From NCBI GenBank assembly GCA_900543795.1, contig UQSH01000006.1:1-64000 (forward strand): DNA of 64,000 bases. The letters are read 5' to 3'. Below are positions 1-8,663 of this stretch, piece after piece; the stretch's first letter is position 1, and every line of letters begins with the position of its first letter. The position numbers and the translations under genes are program-made. The stretch comes from an uncultured Oscillospiraceae bacterium (GTDB taxonomy: Bacteria > Bacillota > Clostridia > Oscillospirales > Acutalibacteraceae). The notes beneath the pieces were generated by a model that did no database searches, had not been told where the DNA came from, and saw nothing but the letters and a program-made list of their open reading frames with translations.

Positions 1-850
1 CATCTGCCGCACGGTTCTTTTTGAAAGGGGTTTTACTGTTGTTACCTCTTATTTGTTTCCAAACATCTTTTCATATTCCGGTGTTCCATCCAGTGTAGCG
101 AAGTAATCCTTCGGGGTTTCTGCGCGGCGGATGACTTCAAAGCTGCCGTCCTCTTTTAACAGAACCTCTGCAGATTTTAATTTTCCGTTGTAGTTGTATC
201 CCATGGAAAATCCATGTGCGCCGGTGTCGTGGATGAAGAGGAGGTCTCCGACTTCCACTTCCGGAAGCATGCGGTCGATCGCGAATTTATCGTTGTTCTC
301 GCACAGGGAGCCTGTTACGTCATATTTGTGGTCGTACGGCTGATCTTCTTTTCCCATCACGGTGATGTGGTGGTAAGCGCCGTACATAGCCGGTCTCATC
401 AGGTTGACCGCGCAGGCGTCGCAGCCGATGTACTCTTTGTAGATGTGTTTCTGATGGATGGCGCGGGTAACGAGTCCGCCGTATGGTCCCATCATAAAAC
501 GGCCCATTTCCGTGTAAATTGCAACATCGCCCATGCCGGCCGGAACGAGAACTTCATCGTACACTTTATGTACACCCTCGCCAATCACGCGGATGTCATT
601 GCCTTCCTGATCCGGTTTGTACGGAATTCCGACGCCGCCGGAAAGATTGATGAATTTAATCTTCACGCCCGTCTCTTTCTGCAGCTTTACAGCCAGCTCA
701 AACAGTGTTTTTGCCAGAACCGGGTAGTAATCATTGGTTACGGTATTACTTGCAAGGAAGGAATGGATGCCGAACTCTTCTGCCCCTTTTGCCTTCAGAA
801 TGCGGAATGCCTCAAAAATCTGCTCGGTTGTCATACCGTATTTTGCGTCT
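1..850. other. GC-rich segment covering the 3' two-thirds of lysA
   Basis: Sample 60-base lines here run at about 48-55% G+C, while lines from about 900 onward in the same gene fall to about 28% and the rest of the window is typically 35-40%. Codon choice shifts too, with more G/C in third positions. The reading frame of lysA crosses the boundary without a break, so this looks like homologous replacement from a GC-richer relative, or an assembly join. The counts were made by eye on a few lines. Confidence 0.55.
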
Positions 851-1326
851 CCGGGATTATCCATAATTGAATTGCTGATTTTGAAAACTCCTCCGGGGTT
901 ATAACGGCAGCTCATTTTTTTCGGAAGCCTTCCGCAAGCCTTTTCAACCGCTTCGATATGAGTTATATCGTCAAGATTGATTATTCCGCCTAAATCGTTG
1001 CAGTATTTAAATTCCTCATAAGGAGTGTCATTTGAGGAAAACATAATGTCATCGCCAACTGCACCGATTGCCTTTGAAAGCATAAGCTCGGTTTTTGAAG
1101 AGCAGTCGCATCCGCAGCCGTACTCACGAAGAATATTGATTAAAAAAGGATTTGGCGTAGCCTTTACTGCAAAGTATTCTTTATATCCCTTATTCCAAGA
1201 AAAAGCTTTTTTTAGATTTTCTGCATTTTCTCGTATCCCCTTTTCATCATAAATGTGAAAAGGAGTTGGATATTTTTTAATAATTTCCTGTGCTTTTTCC
1301 TTTGAAAGAAAAGGTGTTTTTTTCAT
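49..1326 (-). CDS. lysA: Diaminopimelate decarboxylase
   Basis: PLP-dependent decarboxylase that converts meso-diaminopimelate to L-lysine, the last step of the DAP pathway, in the cytosol. The 425-residue length fits the fold type III (alanine racemase-like) family. The PLP lysine lies in the YFAVKATPNP motif near residue 55. The glycine-rich phosphate loop (LSGGVGIPY) is near 230 and the CENND segment, which contributes the active-site cysteine, is near 345. It is the last gene of the run tig-clpP-clpX-lon-engB-lysA and starts 9 bases after the engB stop with a GGAGG site. No lysine riboswitch or T-box is seen upstream. The 3' two-thirds is much richer in G+C than the 5' third. A carboxynorspermidine decarboxylase is less likely because of overall motif agreement with LysA. 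Confidence 0.88.
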   Translation of the reverse strand: MKKTPFLSKEKAQEIIKKYPTPFHIYDEKGIRENAENLKKAFSWNKGYKEYFAVKATPNPFLINILREYGCGCDCSSKTELMLSKAIGAVGDDIMFSSNDTPYEEFKYCNDLGGIINLDDITHIEAVEKACGRLPKKMSCRYNPGGVFKISNSIMDNPGDAKYGMTTEQIFEAFRILKAKGAEEFGIHSFLASNTVTNDYYPVLAKTLFELAVKLQKETGVKIKFINLSGGVGIPYKPDQEGNDIRVIGEGVHKVYDEVLVPAGMGDVAIYTEMGRFMMGPYGGLVTRAIHQKHIYKEYIGCDACAVNLMRPAMYGAYHHITVMGKEDQPYDHKYDVTGSLCENNDKFAIDRMLPEVEVGDLLFIHDTGAHGFSMGYNYNGKLKSAEVLLKEDGSFEVIRRAETPKDYFATLDGTPEYEKMFGNK

Positions 1327-1335
1327 ATTATCCTC

Positions 1336-1917
1336 CTATTTTTCAAGCGCATTTTCGATAATGCGTTTTATCTCTTCAACGCCCTCCCCTGTTACCGAAG
1401 AAAACGGTATAACAGGATAATCGGGGTTTTCTAATTCATTATTTATTAATTCCTTTTGAATAGCATATTCCTTTTTCTTTAACTTATCGCATTTAGTTAA
1501 AACAACCGCAAAGGGAATTTCAAACTGCTTTAAAAAAGAAATCATAGCCATATCATCGGCAGGTGGCTTATGCCTCATATCTATAAGTTGAACAACAAGG
1601 CGTATATCCCTATTGCTTTGGAAATAACCCTCCATAAGCTCTGCGAAGCGCTGCTTTTCCGCTTTTGGAATTTTTGCATAGCCGTAGCCGGGTAAATCAA
1701 CAAAGCGCTGACCGTCAACATTATAAAAATTAACAGTAACGGTTTTTCCGGGAACAGAGCTGACACGGGCTAAATTCTTTCTGTTGAAAAGCTTGTTCAG
1801 CAATGAGCTTTTACCAACATTAGACCTGCCTGCAAAGGTTATTTCGGGCTTGTCTGCCATTGGCAGCTGTGCCGATATGCCGAATGCCCTTTCAAATTCT
1901 GCTTTATTAAAATTCAT
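1336..1917 (-). CDS. engB: Ribosome biogenesis GTP-binding protein EngB (YsxC/YihA)
   Basis: Small TRAFAC-class GTPase needed for late assembly of the 50S subunit. The 193 residues match the family. The P-loop GRSNVGKS is at about residues 30-37, the G3 motif DLPGYG near 73, and the G4 motif TKCD near 140. It sits directly after lon, with only two bases between the lon stop and this start, an order common in Firmicutes. The two are probably translated from one message. Confidence 0.95.
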   Translation of the reverse strand: MNFNKAEFERAFGISAQLPMADKPEITFAGRSNVGKSSLLNKLFNRKNLARVSSVPGKTVTVNFYNVDGQRFVDLPGYGYAKIPKAEKQRFAELMEGYFQSNRDIRLVVQLIDMRHKPPADDMAMISFLKQFEIPFAVVLTKCDKLKKKEYAIQKELINNELENPDYPVIPFSSVTGEGVEEIKRIIENALEK

Positions 1918-1919
1918 AG

Positions 1920-4325
1920 CTATTGCGTTACCGCATTTGAGCGGGATGGCGTCTCCTTATTTCTGATAATTGAATTAATCTTGACGGGCTTTGGAACAGA
2001 GCAAAGTGCAATCGGCATCAGCTCGTTAAAATCGGAAACAGAAACGAAATTTAAGCTGCCTTTAACCTCATCTGATATTTCTGCTAAATCCTTAACATTT
2101 TCATTTGGAATAATTACGGTTGTGCATCCCGCTTTATATGCCGCCATGCTCTTTTCTTTGAGTCCGCCGATTGCCAGAGCGTTTCCTTTCAGGCTAATCT
2201 CTCCCGTCATTGCAACATCTCTTTTAATCGGAATTCCCGTTAGCTCCGAAACAATTGCACAGGTTATTGCAAGTCCTGCCGAGGGGCCGTCCTTCGGTAT
2301 TGCAGATTCCGGGGCGTGAATATGTATGTCCTTATTTTTGTAAAATTCCTCGTCTATGCCAAAATCGGCTGCACGAGAGCGAACATAGGAAACCGCTGTT
2401 TTTGCGCTTTCCTTCATAACATCTCCAAGGTTGCCCGTTAACTCTATTTTTCCTGTTCCGTTGAGTGCGGACACCTCAATCGGAAGAAGCGTTCCGCCTA
2501 CCCTTGTCCACGCAAGACCGTTTACCGTTCCAACCGAATCCTTTGCGGGGATTTTATCGGAGGTATATTTTTTCGGTCCTAAAAATTCCTCAATGTTCTT
2601 ATCTGTTACTTTAACGGATTTCTGTCCGTTTTCAAGTAAAACAGAGGCTTTTCTGCAAATTGAGGCAATGTTTTTTTCGAGATTTCTTACACCTGCCTCA
2701 CTTGTGTAGCTTTCAATAAGACAGTAAATTGCCTCATCGGAAATTTTAAGTTCTCTTGCTTTAAGAGAATGCTTTTTCATTTCCTTTTTGATAAGATGAT
2801 CCTTTGCAATATGGAATTTTTCATCCTCCGTGTAGGAATTAAGCTCGATTATTTCCATACGGTCAAGCAACGGTGCGGGAATGGTTGAGGTATCGTTTGC
2901 CGTTGTTATGAACAAAACCTTACTTAAATCAACGGGAAAGTCAATATAATGATCTACAAAGCTAAAGTTTTGCTCGGGGTCAAGTGCTTCGAGAAGAGCA
3001 GATGCAGGATCGCCCTTATAATCGTTGCCAACTTTATCAATTTCATCAAGCAAAATTATAGGATTCATCGATTTGCTTTTTATAACCGCTTCAATAATTC
3101 TGCCGGGCATTGCACCTATATATGTTCTTCTATGGCCTCTTATTTCCGCCTCGTCGTGAATACCTCCGAGCGCAATGCGAGCATAGCTTTTATTCATACT
3201 CCTTGCAAGGCTTTTTACAATTGAGGTTTTACCAACTCCGGGAGGGCCTGCAAGACAGAGTATTTGACCGGAATAATCAGGATTTCTCTTAAATACAGCA
3301 AGCGATTCAATGATTCTTGTTTTTACCTTGTCAAGAGAATAATGCTCTTTATCAAGAATTTTACGGCTTTTTTCAAGGTTGATTGATTCCTTTGAATAAA
3401 TGCCGAACGGAATTTCAAGGCATTTATCAAGATAATTCCTTACCACGGTAGCTTCGTGTGAGCCCTGCGGCATTTTCATAAGCTTAACAGCCTCTGCATT
3501 TAATTTATCCTTAATTTCCTGTGAGCAATTAAGCCTTTCAATTTTTTCTTTATATTCCTCTGCTTCTTCAATGGGGTTTTCAGCTTCTCCCAAAACCTCG
3601 CAGATAACCTTCATTTCCTCACGCAGATAGTATTCGCGTTGATTTTTATCAATACTGTTCTGCACTTTTTCATGAATTTCATTTTCAATTTCAAGAGTTG
3701 CATTTTCTTTATTTAGCAAAACATAAAGCTTTGCAAGTCTGCTTGATACGGACAGAGATTCAAGAATAATTTGCTTTTCCTCAAATTCAAAAAAAGAATT
3801 GGAGCATATAAAATCGCAAAGCTTGCCCGCATCTGCTTCGGACATAACCTTAACCTTAACATCATTTGAAATTTTCGGCATATATGAAGCGTAACGCTCA
3901 AATTCCTTTTTTAAGCCTCTGAAATATGCAGTTTCCTCGTTATCCTTTAACGGTGCTTCCTCTTCAAGCACAAAAACATTACCCATAATAAATGGCTTTG
4001 TTTGAGAAAAAGCCGCAAGACTTGCTCTCTGCTCTCCCTCAACAACAACACGCAAATTATCGGAATTAGGTATTTTAATCATCTGCTTGATACTGCAAAC
4101 AACTCCGATATTATATAAATCGTCGAAGCTCGGATCGTCAACAGAAGGGTCCCTTTGACAAACAAGAAAAACCTTGTTTGAAGAGTTCATTGCGTTTTTC
4201 AATGCGGCAACGCTCTTTTTTCTGCCAACATCAAAATGAAGAACCATTTCGGGAAAAACAACAAGTCCTCTTAAAGGAATAACGGGAACATCTATGTAAT
4301 TTTCCGTAAATTCAAAAGTATTCAT
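1920..4325 (-). CDS. lon: ATP-dependent protease Lon
   Basis: Cytosolic AAA+ serine protease that degrades misfolded and regulatory proteins. The order is an N-terminal substrate domain (LON, about 1-200), a coiled region, an AAA+ module with Walker A GPPGVGKT near residue 361, and a C-terminal Ser-Lys protease domain with the serine in DGPSAG (about 677) and the lysine in GLKEKSMAA (about 720). The frame stays open to a GTG at 4334, but AGGTG overlaps that codon and lies 6 bases before ATG 4325. The ATG is therefore chosen, giving 801 residues. It has its own promoter behind the clpX terminator and precedes engB. Confidence 0.95.
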   Translation of the reverse strand: MNTFEFTENYIDVPVIPLRGLVVFPEMVLHFDVGRKKSVAALKNAMNSSNKVFLVCQRDPSVDDPSFDDLYNIGVVCSIKQMIKIPNSDNLRVVVEGEQRASLAAFSQTKPFIMGNVFVLEEEAPLKDNEETAYFRGLKKEFERYASYMPKISNDVKVKVMSEADAGKLCDFICSNSFFEFEEKQIILESLSVSSRLAKLYVLLNKENATLEIENEIHEKVQNSIDKNQREYYLREEMKVICEVLGEAENPIEEAEEYKEKIERLNCSQEIKDKLNAEAVKLMKMPQGSHEATVVRNYLDKCLEIPFGIYSKESINLEKSRKILDKEHYSLDKVKTRIIESLAVFKRNPDYSGQILCLAGPPGVGKTSIVKSLARSMNKSYARIALGGIHDEAEIRGHRRTYIGAMPGRIIEAVIKSKSMNPIILLDEIDKVGNDYKGDPASALLEALDPEQNFSFVDHYIDFPVDLSKVLFITTANDTSTIPAPLLDRMEIIELNSYTEDEKFHIAKDHLIKKEMKKHSLKARELKISDEAIYCLIESYTSEAGVRNLEKNIASICRKASVLLENGQKSVKVTDKNIEEFLGPKKYTSDKIPAKDSVGTVNGLAWTRVGGTLLPIEVSALNGTGKIELTGNLGDVMKESAKTAVSYVRSRAADFGIDEEFYKNKDIHIHAPESAIPKDGPSAGLAITCAIVSELTGIPIKRDVAMTGEISLKGNALAIGGLKEKSMAAYKAGCTTVIIPNENVKDLAEISDEVKGSLNFVSVSDFNELMPIALCSVPKPVKINSIIRNKETPSRSNAVTQ

Positions 4326-4352
4326 AACCATCACCTAAAAACAATTGATAGT

Positions 4353-4381
4353 ATTATAATATATAAATAAATAAAAGGCAA
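4353..4381 (-). promoter_or_regulatory. Sigma-A promoter for lon
   Basis: On the minus strand TTGCCT (4381-4376) and TATAAT (4358-4353) are separated by 17 bases, about 20 bases before the lon ribosome site. The -35 box lies inside the hairpin that ends the clpX message. Confidence 0.65.
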
Positions 4382-4400
4382 GTATTTAAACCTGCCTTTT
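4373..4400 (-). terminator. Terminator of the tig-clpP-clpX message
   Basis: The arms AAAAGGCA and TGCCTTTT (4400-4393 and 4380-4373) pair just after the clpX stop. The T-rich 3' arm runs on into an A/T-rich tract. It overlaps the -35 region of the lon promoter. Confidence 0.65.
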
Positions 4401-4408
4401 ATGTCATA

Positions 4409-5689
4409 TTATGCATTTTTTAAGTCGGAGGCACGCAAAACCTTTGCCTGTTTAGACGGATTTCGAAGAATTATCGGCTCTGCGGAGCTTCTTACGGTAT
4501 CCTCTGTTATGATAACCTTTTCAACAGTAGAATCGCTCGGTATAGTAAACATAAGGTTATTTAACACACCTTCAAGCACGCTTCTGAGTCCTCTTGCACC
4601 CGTTTTTCTTTCAAGAGTTATATCTGCAATAGCTTCAAGCGCATCCTTTTTAAATTCAAGCGAAACATCATCAAGCTCAAACAGCCTTGTGTATTGCTTA
4701 ACAATTGAATTTTTAGGCTCTGTCATTATCTTAATAAGCGCATCTCTGTCAAGATTATCAAGAACGGTAACAACAGGTATTCTGCCGATTAATTCGGGAA
4801 TTAAACCGTATTTTACAAGATCATGCTGAACAACCTGATGAAGCAGATTTTCCTCATCGTATTTTTCAGCGTCAACATTAGCGCCGAAGCCCATGGCCTT
4901 TGAACCGATTCTTTTCTCAATTATTTTGTTAATTCCGTCAAAGGCTCCTCCGCAGATAAAGAGAATATTTGTTGTGTCTATCTGAATAAATTCCTGCTGC
5001 GGATGCTTTCTTCCGCCTCCGGGAGGAACATTTGAAACCGTTCCCTCAAGAATTTTCAAAAGAGCCTGTTGAACGCCCTCTCCGCTTACATCTCTTGTTA
5101 TTGAGCGGTTTTCGGATTTTCTTGAAATTTTATCAATTTCATCAACATATATTATTCCGCGCTGTGCTTTTTCAATATCAAAATCAGCCGCTTGAATAAG
5201 TCTTAAAAGGATGTTTTCAACATCCTCTCCGACATAGCCTGCCTCAGTTAATGTTGTTGCATCTGCAATTGCGAACGGAACATTGAGGATTTTTGCAAGA
5301 GTTTGCGCAAGCATTGTTTTGCCGACACCTGTTGGGCCTAAAAGCAGAATATTGCTTTTTTGAAGCTCAATATCTCCCGAAGCATTTGAATAAATTCTTT
5401 TATAATGATTATAAACCGCTACGGAAAGTGCTTTTTTAGCCTCATCCTGACCGATAACATATTCATCGAGCTTTTCCTTGATTTCAGCAGGCTTTGGCAA
5501 CACTATGTCGCTCGCCTTAGCCGGTTTTTTCGGCTCTCTTGAAGAACGCTCAATCAAATCATTGCAAAGTGCAATACATTCATCACAGATGAAAACGCCC
5601 GGTCCCTCAATAAGCTTATGAACCATTGCTTCGGATTTTCCGCAAAACGAGCATCTTGCTATTTGGTTTTTTGCATCGTCTCTTGACAT
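4409..5689 (-). CDS. clpX: ClpX, ATP-binding subunit of the ClpXP protease
   Basis: AAA+ unfoldase that feeds substrates to ClpP. An N-terminal zinc-binding domain has two CxxC pairs (CSFC and CDEC, residues 13-39). Then come Walker A GPTGVGKT near 117, Walker B with DEIDKI near 180, and the pore loop GYVGED near 150. The 426 residues match the usual length. It follows clpP by about 20 bases, the standard tig-clpP-clpX order, and ends at an intrinsic terminator. Confidence 0.96.
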   Translation of the reverse strand: MSRDDAKNQIARCSFCGKSEAMVHKLIEGPGVFICDECIALCNDLIERSSREPKKPAKASDIVLPKPAEIKEKLDEYVIGQDEAKKALSVAVYNHYKRIYSNASGDIELQKSNILLLGPTGVGKTMLAQTLAKILNVPFAIADATTLTEAGYVGEDVENILLRLIQAADFDIEKAQRGIIYVDEIDKISRKSENRSITRDVSGEGVQQALLKILEGTVSNVPPGGGRKHPQQEFIQIDTTNILFICGGAFDGINKIIEKRIGSKAMGFGANVDAEKYDEENLLHQVVQHDLVKYGLIPELIGRIPVVTVLDNLDRDALIKIMTEPKNSIVKQYTRLFELDDVSLEFKKDALEAIADITLERKTGARGLRSVLEGVLNNLMFTIPSDSTVEKVIITEDTVRSSAEPIILRNPSKQAKVLRASDLKNA

Positions 5690-5710
5690 AAAAACAAACT
5701 CCGTTAAAAT

Positions 5711-6301
5711 TTATCTTTTTTCGATAACCTTATCAACAAGACCGTATTCAAGAGCCTCTTGGGCAGTCATTCTGTTATCACGGTCTGTATCTCTTGCGAT
5801 GGTTTCAATATCCTTTCCGCAGTTTGCAGCGAGGATTCTGTTTAACCTTTCCTTTGTTTTAACAAGGTCGCGTGCTGCAATTTCAACATCTGTTGCCTGG
5901 CCGGTTATACCGTGTCCGCCGATAAGCGGCTGATGAATAAGAATTTCACTGTTTGGAAGAGCAATTCTTTTTCCCTTTGCACCGCTTGAAAGCAGAAACG
6001 CACCCATAGAAGCAGCCATACCGATACAAATTGTTGAAACATCACATTTAATGTACTGCATAGTATCGTAAATTGCCATACCGTCTGTAACGGAGCCGCC
6101 CGGCGAATTTATATATAAGCTAATATCCTTTTCGCTATCCTGTCCTTCAAGAAACAGAAGCTGGGCAACAACAAGAGAAGCGGTTTGAGAATTTACCTCA
6201 TCGGAAAGAACGATAATTCTGTCGTTAAGCAAGCGAGAGAAAATATCCATTGAACGCTCGCCGTTTCCTGTTTGTTCAACAACATAAGGTACCAATGCCA
6301 T
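5711..6301 (-). CDS. clpP: ClpP, proteolytic subunit of the Clp protease
   Basis: Serine peptidase that forms a 14-mer chamber with ClpX. The catalytic serine is in GMAASMGA (about residue 98), the histidine in ILIHQPLIGG (about 123) and the aspartate in RDTDRDN (about 172). At 196 residues it is full length. It lies between tig and clpX with short gaps and is likely co-transcribed from the tig promoter. Confidence 0.97.
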   Translation of the reverse strand: MALVPYVVEQTGNGERSMDIFSRLLNDRIIVLSDEVNSQTASLVVAQLLFLEGQDSEKDISLYINSPGGSVTDGMAIYDTMQYIKCDVSTICIGMAASMGAFLLSSGAKGKRIALPNSEILIHQPLIGGHGITGQATDVEIAARDLVKTKERLNRILAANCGKDIETIARDTDRDNRMTAQEALEYGLVDKVIEKR

Positions 6302-6323
6302 ATTATATCACTATCCTTAAAAA

Positions 6324-7604
6324 TTATTCAATAACAGCTGATTCAACAATCATATCAACTGCTTTATTTCTCTTAACATCCTCTGCAAGCTGTTCGGCAG
6401 GAACGGCCTTTTTAACCTGCTCTGCGTCCATACCGTACTGCTCGCCGATTTTCGCAGCCTCTTTATCTATATCTTCCTCGGTTGCTTCGATTTTTTCGGC
6501 TTCGATGATTGCACGAAGTGCAATAGAAATCTTAACCTGCTTTTCAGCAGCTTCCTTAAAGGTTTCCTTAAATGAATCCATATCCTGACCGAGATATTTA
6601 AGGTATGTATTCAAATCAAGTCCCTGCATTTGAAGCCTGTAAGAATAATCCTGAACCATTTCGTCGCTTCTTTTAGCAAACATACATTCCGGAATTTCTG
6701 CCTGCATATTATCGGTAATCTGTTCAAGAAGCTGATTTTCCATATCTGTTTTAGCGTCTGCTTCCTTCTTTTCGGAAATCTGCTTTTTAAGGTCTGCTTT
6801 ATATTCATCAAGAGTATCAAATTCCGAAACATCCTGTGCAAAATCATCGTCAAGCTCAGGAAGCTCCTTTGCCTTGATCTCGTGGATTGTGCATTTGAAA
6901 ACAGCGTCCTTGCCTGCAAGAGACTCCTCGTATTCCTCCGGGAAGGTTACATTAACATCAAATTCTTCGTCGATTTTATGACCTGCAACCTGCTCTTCAA
7001 AGCCGGGAATGAATGAGCCGGAGCCGAGCTCAAGAGGATAATTCTCTCCCTTGCCGCCTTCAAAAGCAACTCCGTCAACAAAGCCTTCAAAATCAAGAGA
7101 AACAGTATCCCCTGTTTGAGCCTCTCTGTCGTCTGCAACAACAAGACGAGCTCTGCTCTCCTGAACAGATTTAAGCTCATTTTCAACATCTTCATCAGAA
7201 GCCTCAGTTGGAAGCTTTGCAACTTTAAGGCCCTTATAATCACCAAGCTTAACCTCGGGATATGTTGTAACCTTCATTTTCATTTCAACGCCGTTTTCCT
7301 TATCGATAACCGGAACTTCAAGATCAAACGGTGCGTCAACAACCTCAAGCTTTGCTTCTTCAAATGCATCAGAAACAGCCTGCGGATATACAACATCGAG
7401 TGCATCCTCATAGAAAACACCCTCGCCGTAAAGCTTTTCAATCATACCCTGTGTTGCCTTACCCTTACGGAAGCCGGGAACCTGAATGCTTTTTCTGTTC
7501 TTTAAATAAGCGGTTGTGCATGCCTTTTTAAAGGTTTCTGCATCAACTGTTACTTCAAGCTCGTATGTGTTTGTATCAATTTTATTTGATGATTTAAGTG
7601 CCAT
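6324..7604 (-). CDS. tig: Trigger factor, ribosome-bound peptidyl-prolyl isomerase chaperone
   Basis: First chaperone to meet nascent chains, docking on the 50S exit tunnel. The N-terminal ribosome-binding domain carries the signature around VPGFRKGKA (about residues 43-51). An FKBP-type PPIase domain follows (about 150-250, with GDTVSLDFEG), and then the long helical C-terminal arm domain. The 426-residue length is typical. It is the first gene of the tig-clpP-clpX operon and has a clear promoter upstream. Confidence 0.95.
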   Translation of the reverse strand: MALKSSNKIDTNTYELEVTVDAETFKKACTTAYLKNRKSIQVPGFRKGKATQGMIEKLYGEGVFYEDALDVVYPQAVSDAFEEAKLEVVDAPFDLEVPVIDKENGVEMKMKVTTYPEVKLGDYKGLKVAKLPTEASDEDVENELKSVQESRARLVVADDREAQTGDTVSLDFEGFVDGVAFEGGKGENYPLELGSGSFIPGFEEQVAGHKIDEEFDVNVTFPEEYEESLAGKDAVFKCTIHEIKAKELPELDDDFAQDVSEFDTLDEYKADLKKQISEKKEADAKTDMENQLLEQITDNMQAEIPECMFAKRSDEMVQDYSYRLQMQGLDLNTYLKYLGQDMDSFKETFKEAAEKQVKISIALRAIIEAEKIEATEEDIDKEAAKIGEQYGMDAEQVKKAVPAEQLAEDVKRNKAVDMIVESAVIE

Positions 7605-7654
7605 ACTGATAACTCTCCTTAAATTTATTATTCTTTAATAATCACCGAATAGGC

Positions 7655-7683
7655 ATTATAACATATAACTATACTATTTTCAA
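7655..7683 (-). promoter_or_regulatory. Sigma-A promoter for tig-clpP-clpX
   Basis: TTGAAA (7683-7678) and TATAAT (7660-7655) on the minus strand have a 17-base spacer, about 50 bases before the tig start. No CtsR or HrcA box was recognised. Confidence 0.75.
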
Positions 7684-7689
7684 GAAAAA

Positions 7690-8376
7690 TTAATATTTTA
7701 TAATTGAATAAGGTGTGAATTTTAATCTGTCGCAGGATATAAGCTTAAAATTTATACCCTCAAGCTCTCCCTCGCAGGCATATTTAGCCGCTTCTCCGTG
7801 AAGATGCCCGAAAAAGCATTTTTTTATTCCGTATTCTTTTAACAGTGAAATAATTTCTTCACAGCAGTTATTTTGCGAAATAGGGGGATAATGAAGAAAA
7901 ACAATTTTTTCATCACATTCGGCAGCTTCGAGGCTTCGTCTGATTCTCATAATTTCACGGGCAAGCACCTTTTCGTCGGTTGGCTCCTCACTATCGTAAA
8001 GCCAGCCCCTTGAACCGCATACAGAAGCATTATTTACCGTTACCGAATTATTATATAAAAAGCTTATCGTTTTATAACCGTTTTCATTAACAAAATTATT
8101 CATTTTAGTTATAGTATTCCACCAAAAATCGTGATTTCCCTTAATTATTATTTTATTACCGTTGAGCTTCTCAATAAAATCAAAATCAGCCTTTAACTCT
8201 TTAAAGTCCATTGCCCAGCTGATATCTCCGGCTATAACAACAGTGTCTTTATTAGAAACAACTTTATTCCAATTACTTTTTAATCTATCTGTGTAATTCT
8301 GCCAGCCCTCAAAGGTGTCCATCGGTTTATCGGTGCCGAAGGAAAGATGAGTGTCTGCAATAGCAAATAAAGACAT
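7690..8376 (-). CDS. Calcineurin-like metallophosphoesterase
   Basis: Predicted two-metal phosphohydrolase of unknown substrate. The five family motifs are present in order: ADTHLSF (about residue 7), GDISWA (about 50), GNHDFWW (about 80), HYPP (about 160) and GHLHGE (about 195). The 228-residue length fits a stand-alone cytosolic enzyme with no signal peptide. It is divergent from the DUF1540 gene. It is not the exonuclease SbcD type, since that protein is longer. Confidence 0.8.
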   Translation of the reverse strand: MSLFAIADTHLSFGTDKPMDTFEGWQNYTDRLKSNWNKVVSNKDTVVIAGDISWAMDFKELKADFDFIEKLNGNKIIIKGNHDFWWNTITKMNNFVNENGYKTISFLYNNSVTVNNASVCGSRGWLYDSEEPTDEKVLAREIMRIRRSLEAAECDEKIVFLHYPPISQNNCCEEIISLLKEYGIKKCFFGHLHGEAAKYACEGELEGINFKLISCDRLKFTPYSIIKY

Positions 8377-8438
8377 AAATGCTCCTTTGAATAAATTTTT
8401 AAAATATGTAAAAGATATATTTGAAGGGAGTGAATCAA

Positions 8439-8606
8439 ATGGAAGAAATTAAGGGAATTTCATGCGAAGTAAAAAACTGTGTTCATCACAGCATGGATGA
8501 TAGCTGCACGGCAGGTCATATAACAGTCGGCAACAGCAGTGCAACAAAAACTGCAGAAACAAAATGCGAAACATTTAAGTGCTGCGACGGCTGTGAATGC
8601 AGATAA
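8439..8606 (+). CDS. DUF1540 domain protein, small and cysteine-rich
   Basis: A 55-residue protein with two blocks of cysteine and histidine (CEVKNCVHHS...C and the C-terminal CETFKCCDGCEC), the pattern of the DUF1540 family common in clostridia. These are presumed metal-binding or disulfide-rich; the function is not known. The frame is open from a TTG at 8421, but AGGGAG at 8425-8430 sits 8 bases before ATG 8439, so the ATG is the start. It is a single gene, ended by a shared terminator with thrC on the other side. Confidence 0.75.
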   Translation: MEEIKGISCEVKNCVHHSMDDSCTAGHITVGNSSATKTAETKCETFKCCDGCECR

Positions 8607-8621
8607 CTGCAAATAAAAAGG

Positions 8622-8654
8622 AAACGGCTCTTTGCGGAGCCGTTTTTACTTTTT
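8622..8654. terminator. Bidirectional terminator between the DUF1540 gene and thrC
   Basis: A 9-bp stem AAACGGCTC/GAGCCGTTT (8622-8630 and 8637-8645) with a 6-base loop is followed by a T-run on the plus strand and flanked by an A-run that serves the minus strand. Confidence 0.85.
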
Positions 8655-8663
8655 TTAAAATTA

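Noticed and set aside
1..48. Lysine riboswitch or terminator beside lysA
   Set aside because: The sequence before lysA is engB, and the 48 bases after its stop show no fold I can support.
214..870. Long open frame on the plus strand opposite lysA
   Set aside because: It is antisense to a well-conserved gene and has no ribosome site. It is open only because of the GC-rich codon pattern of lysA here.
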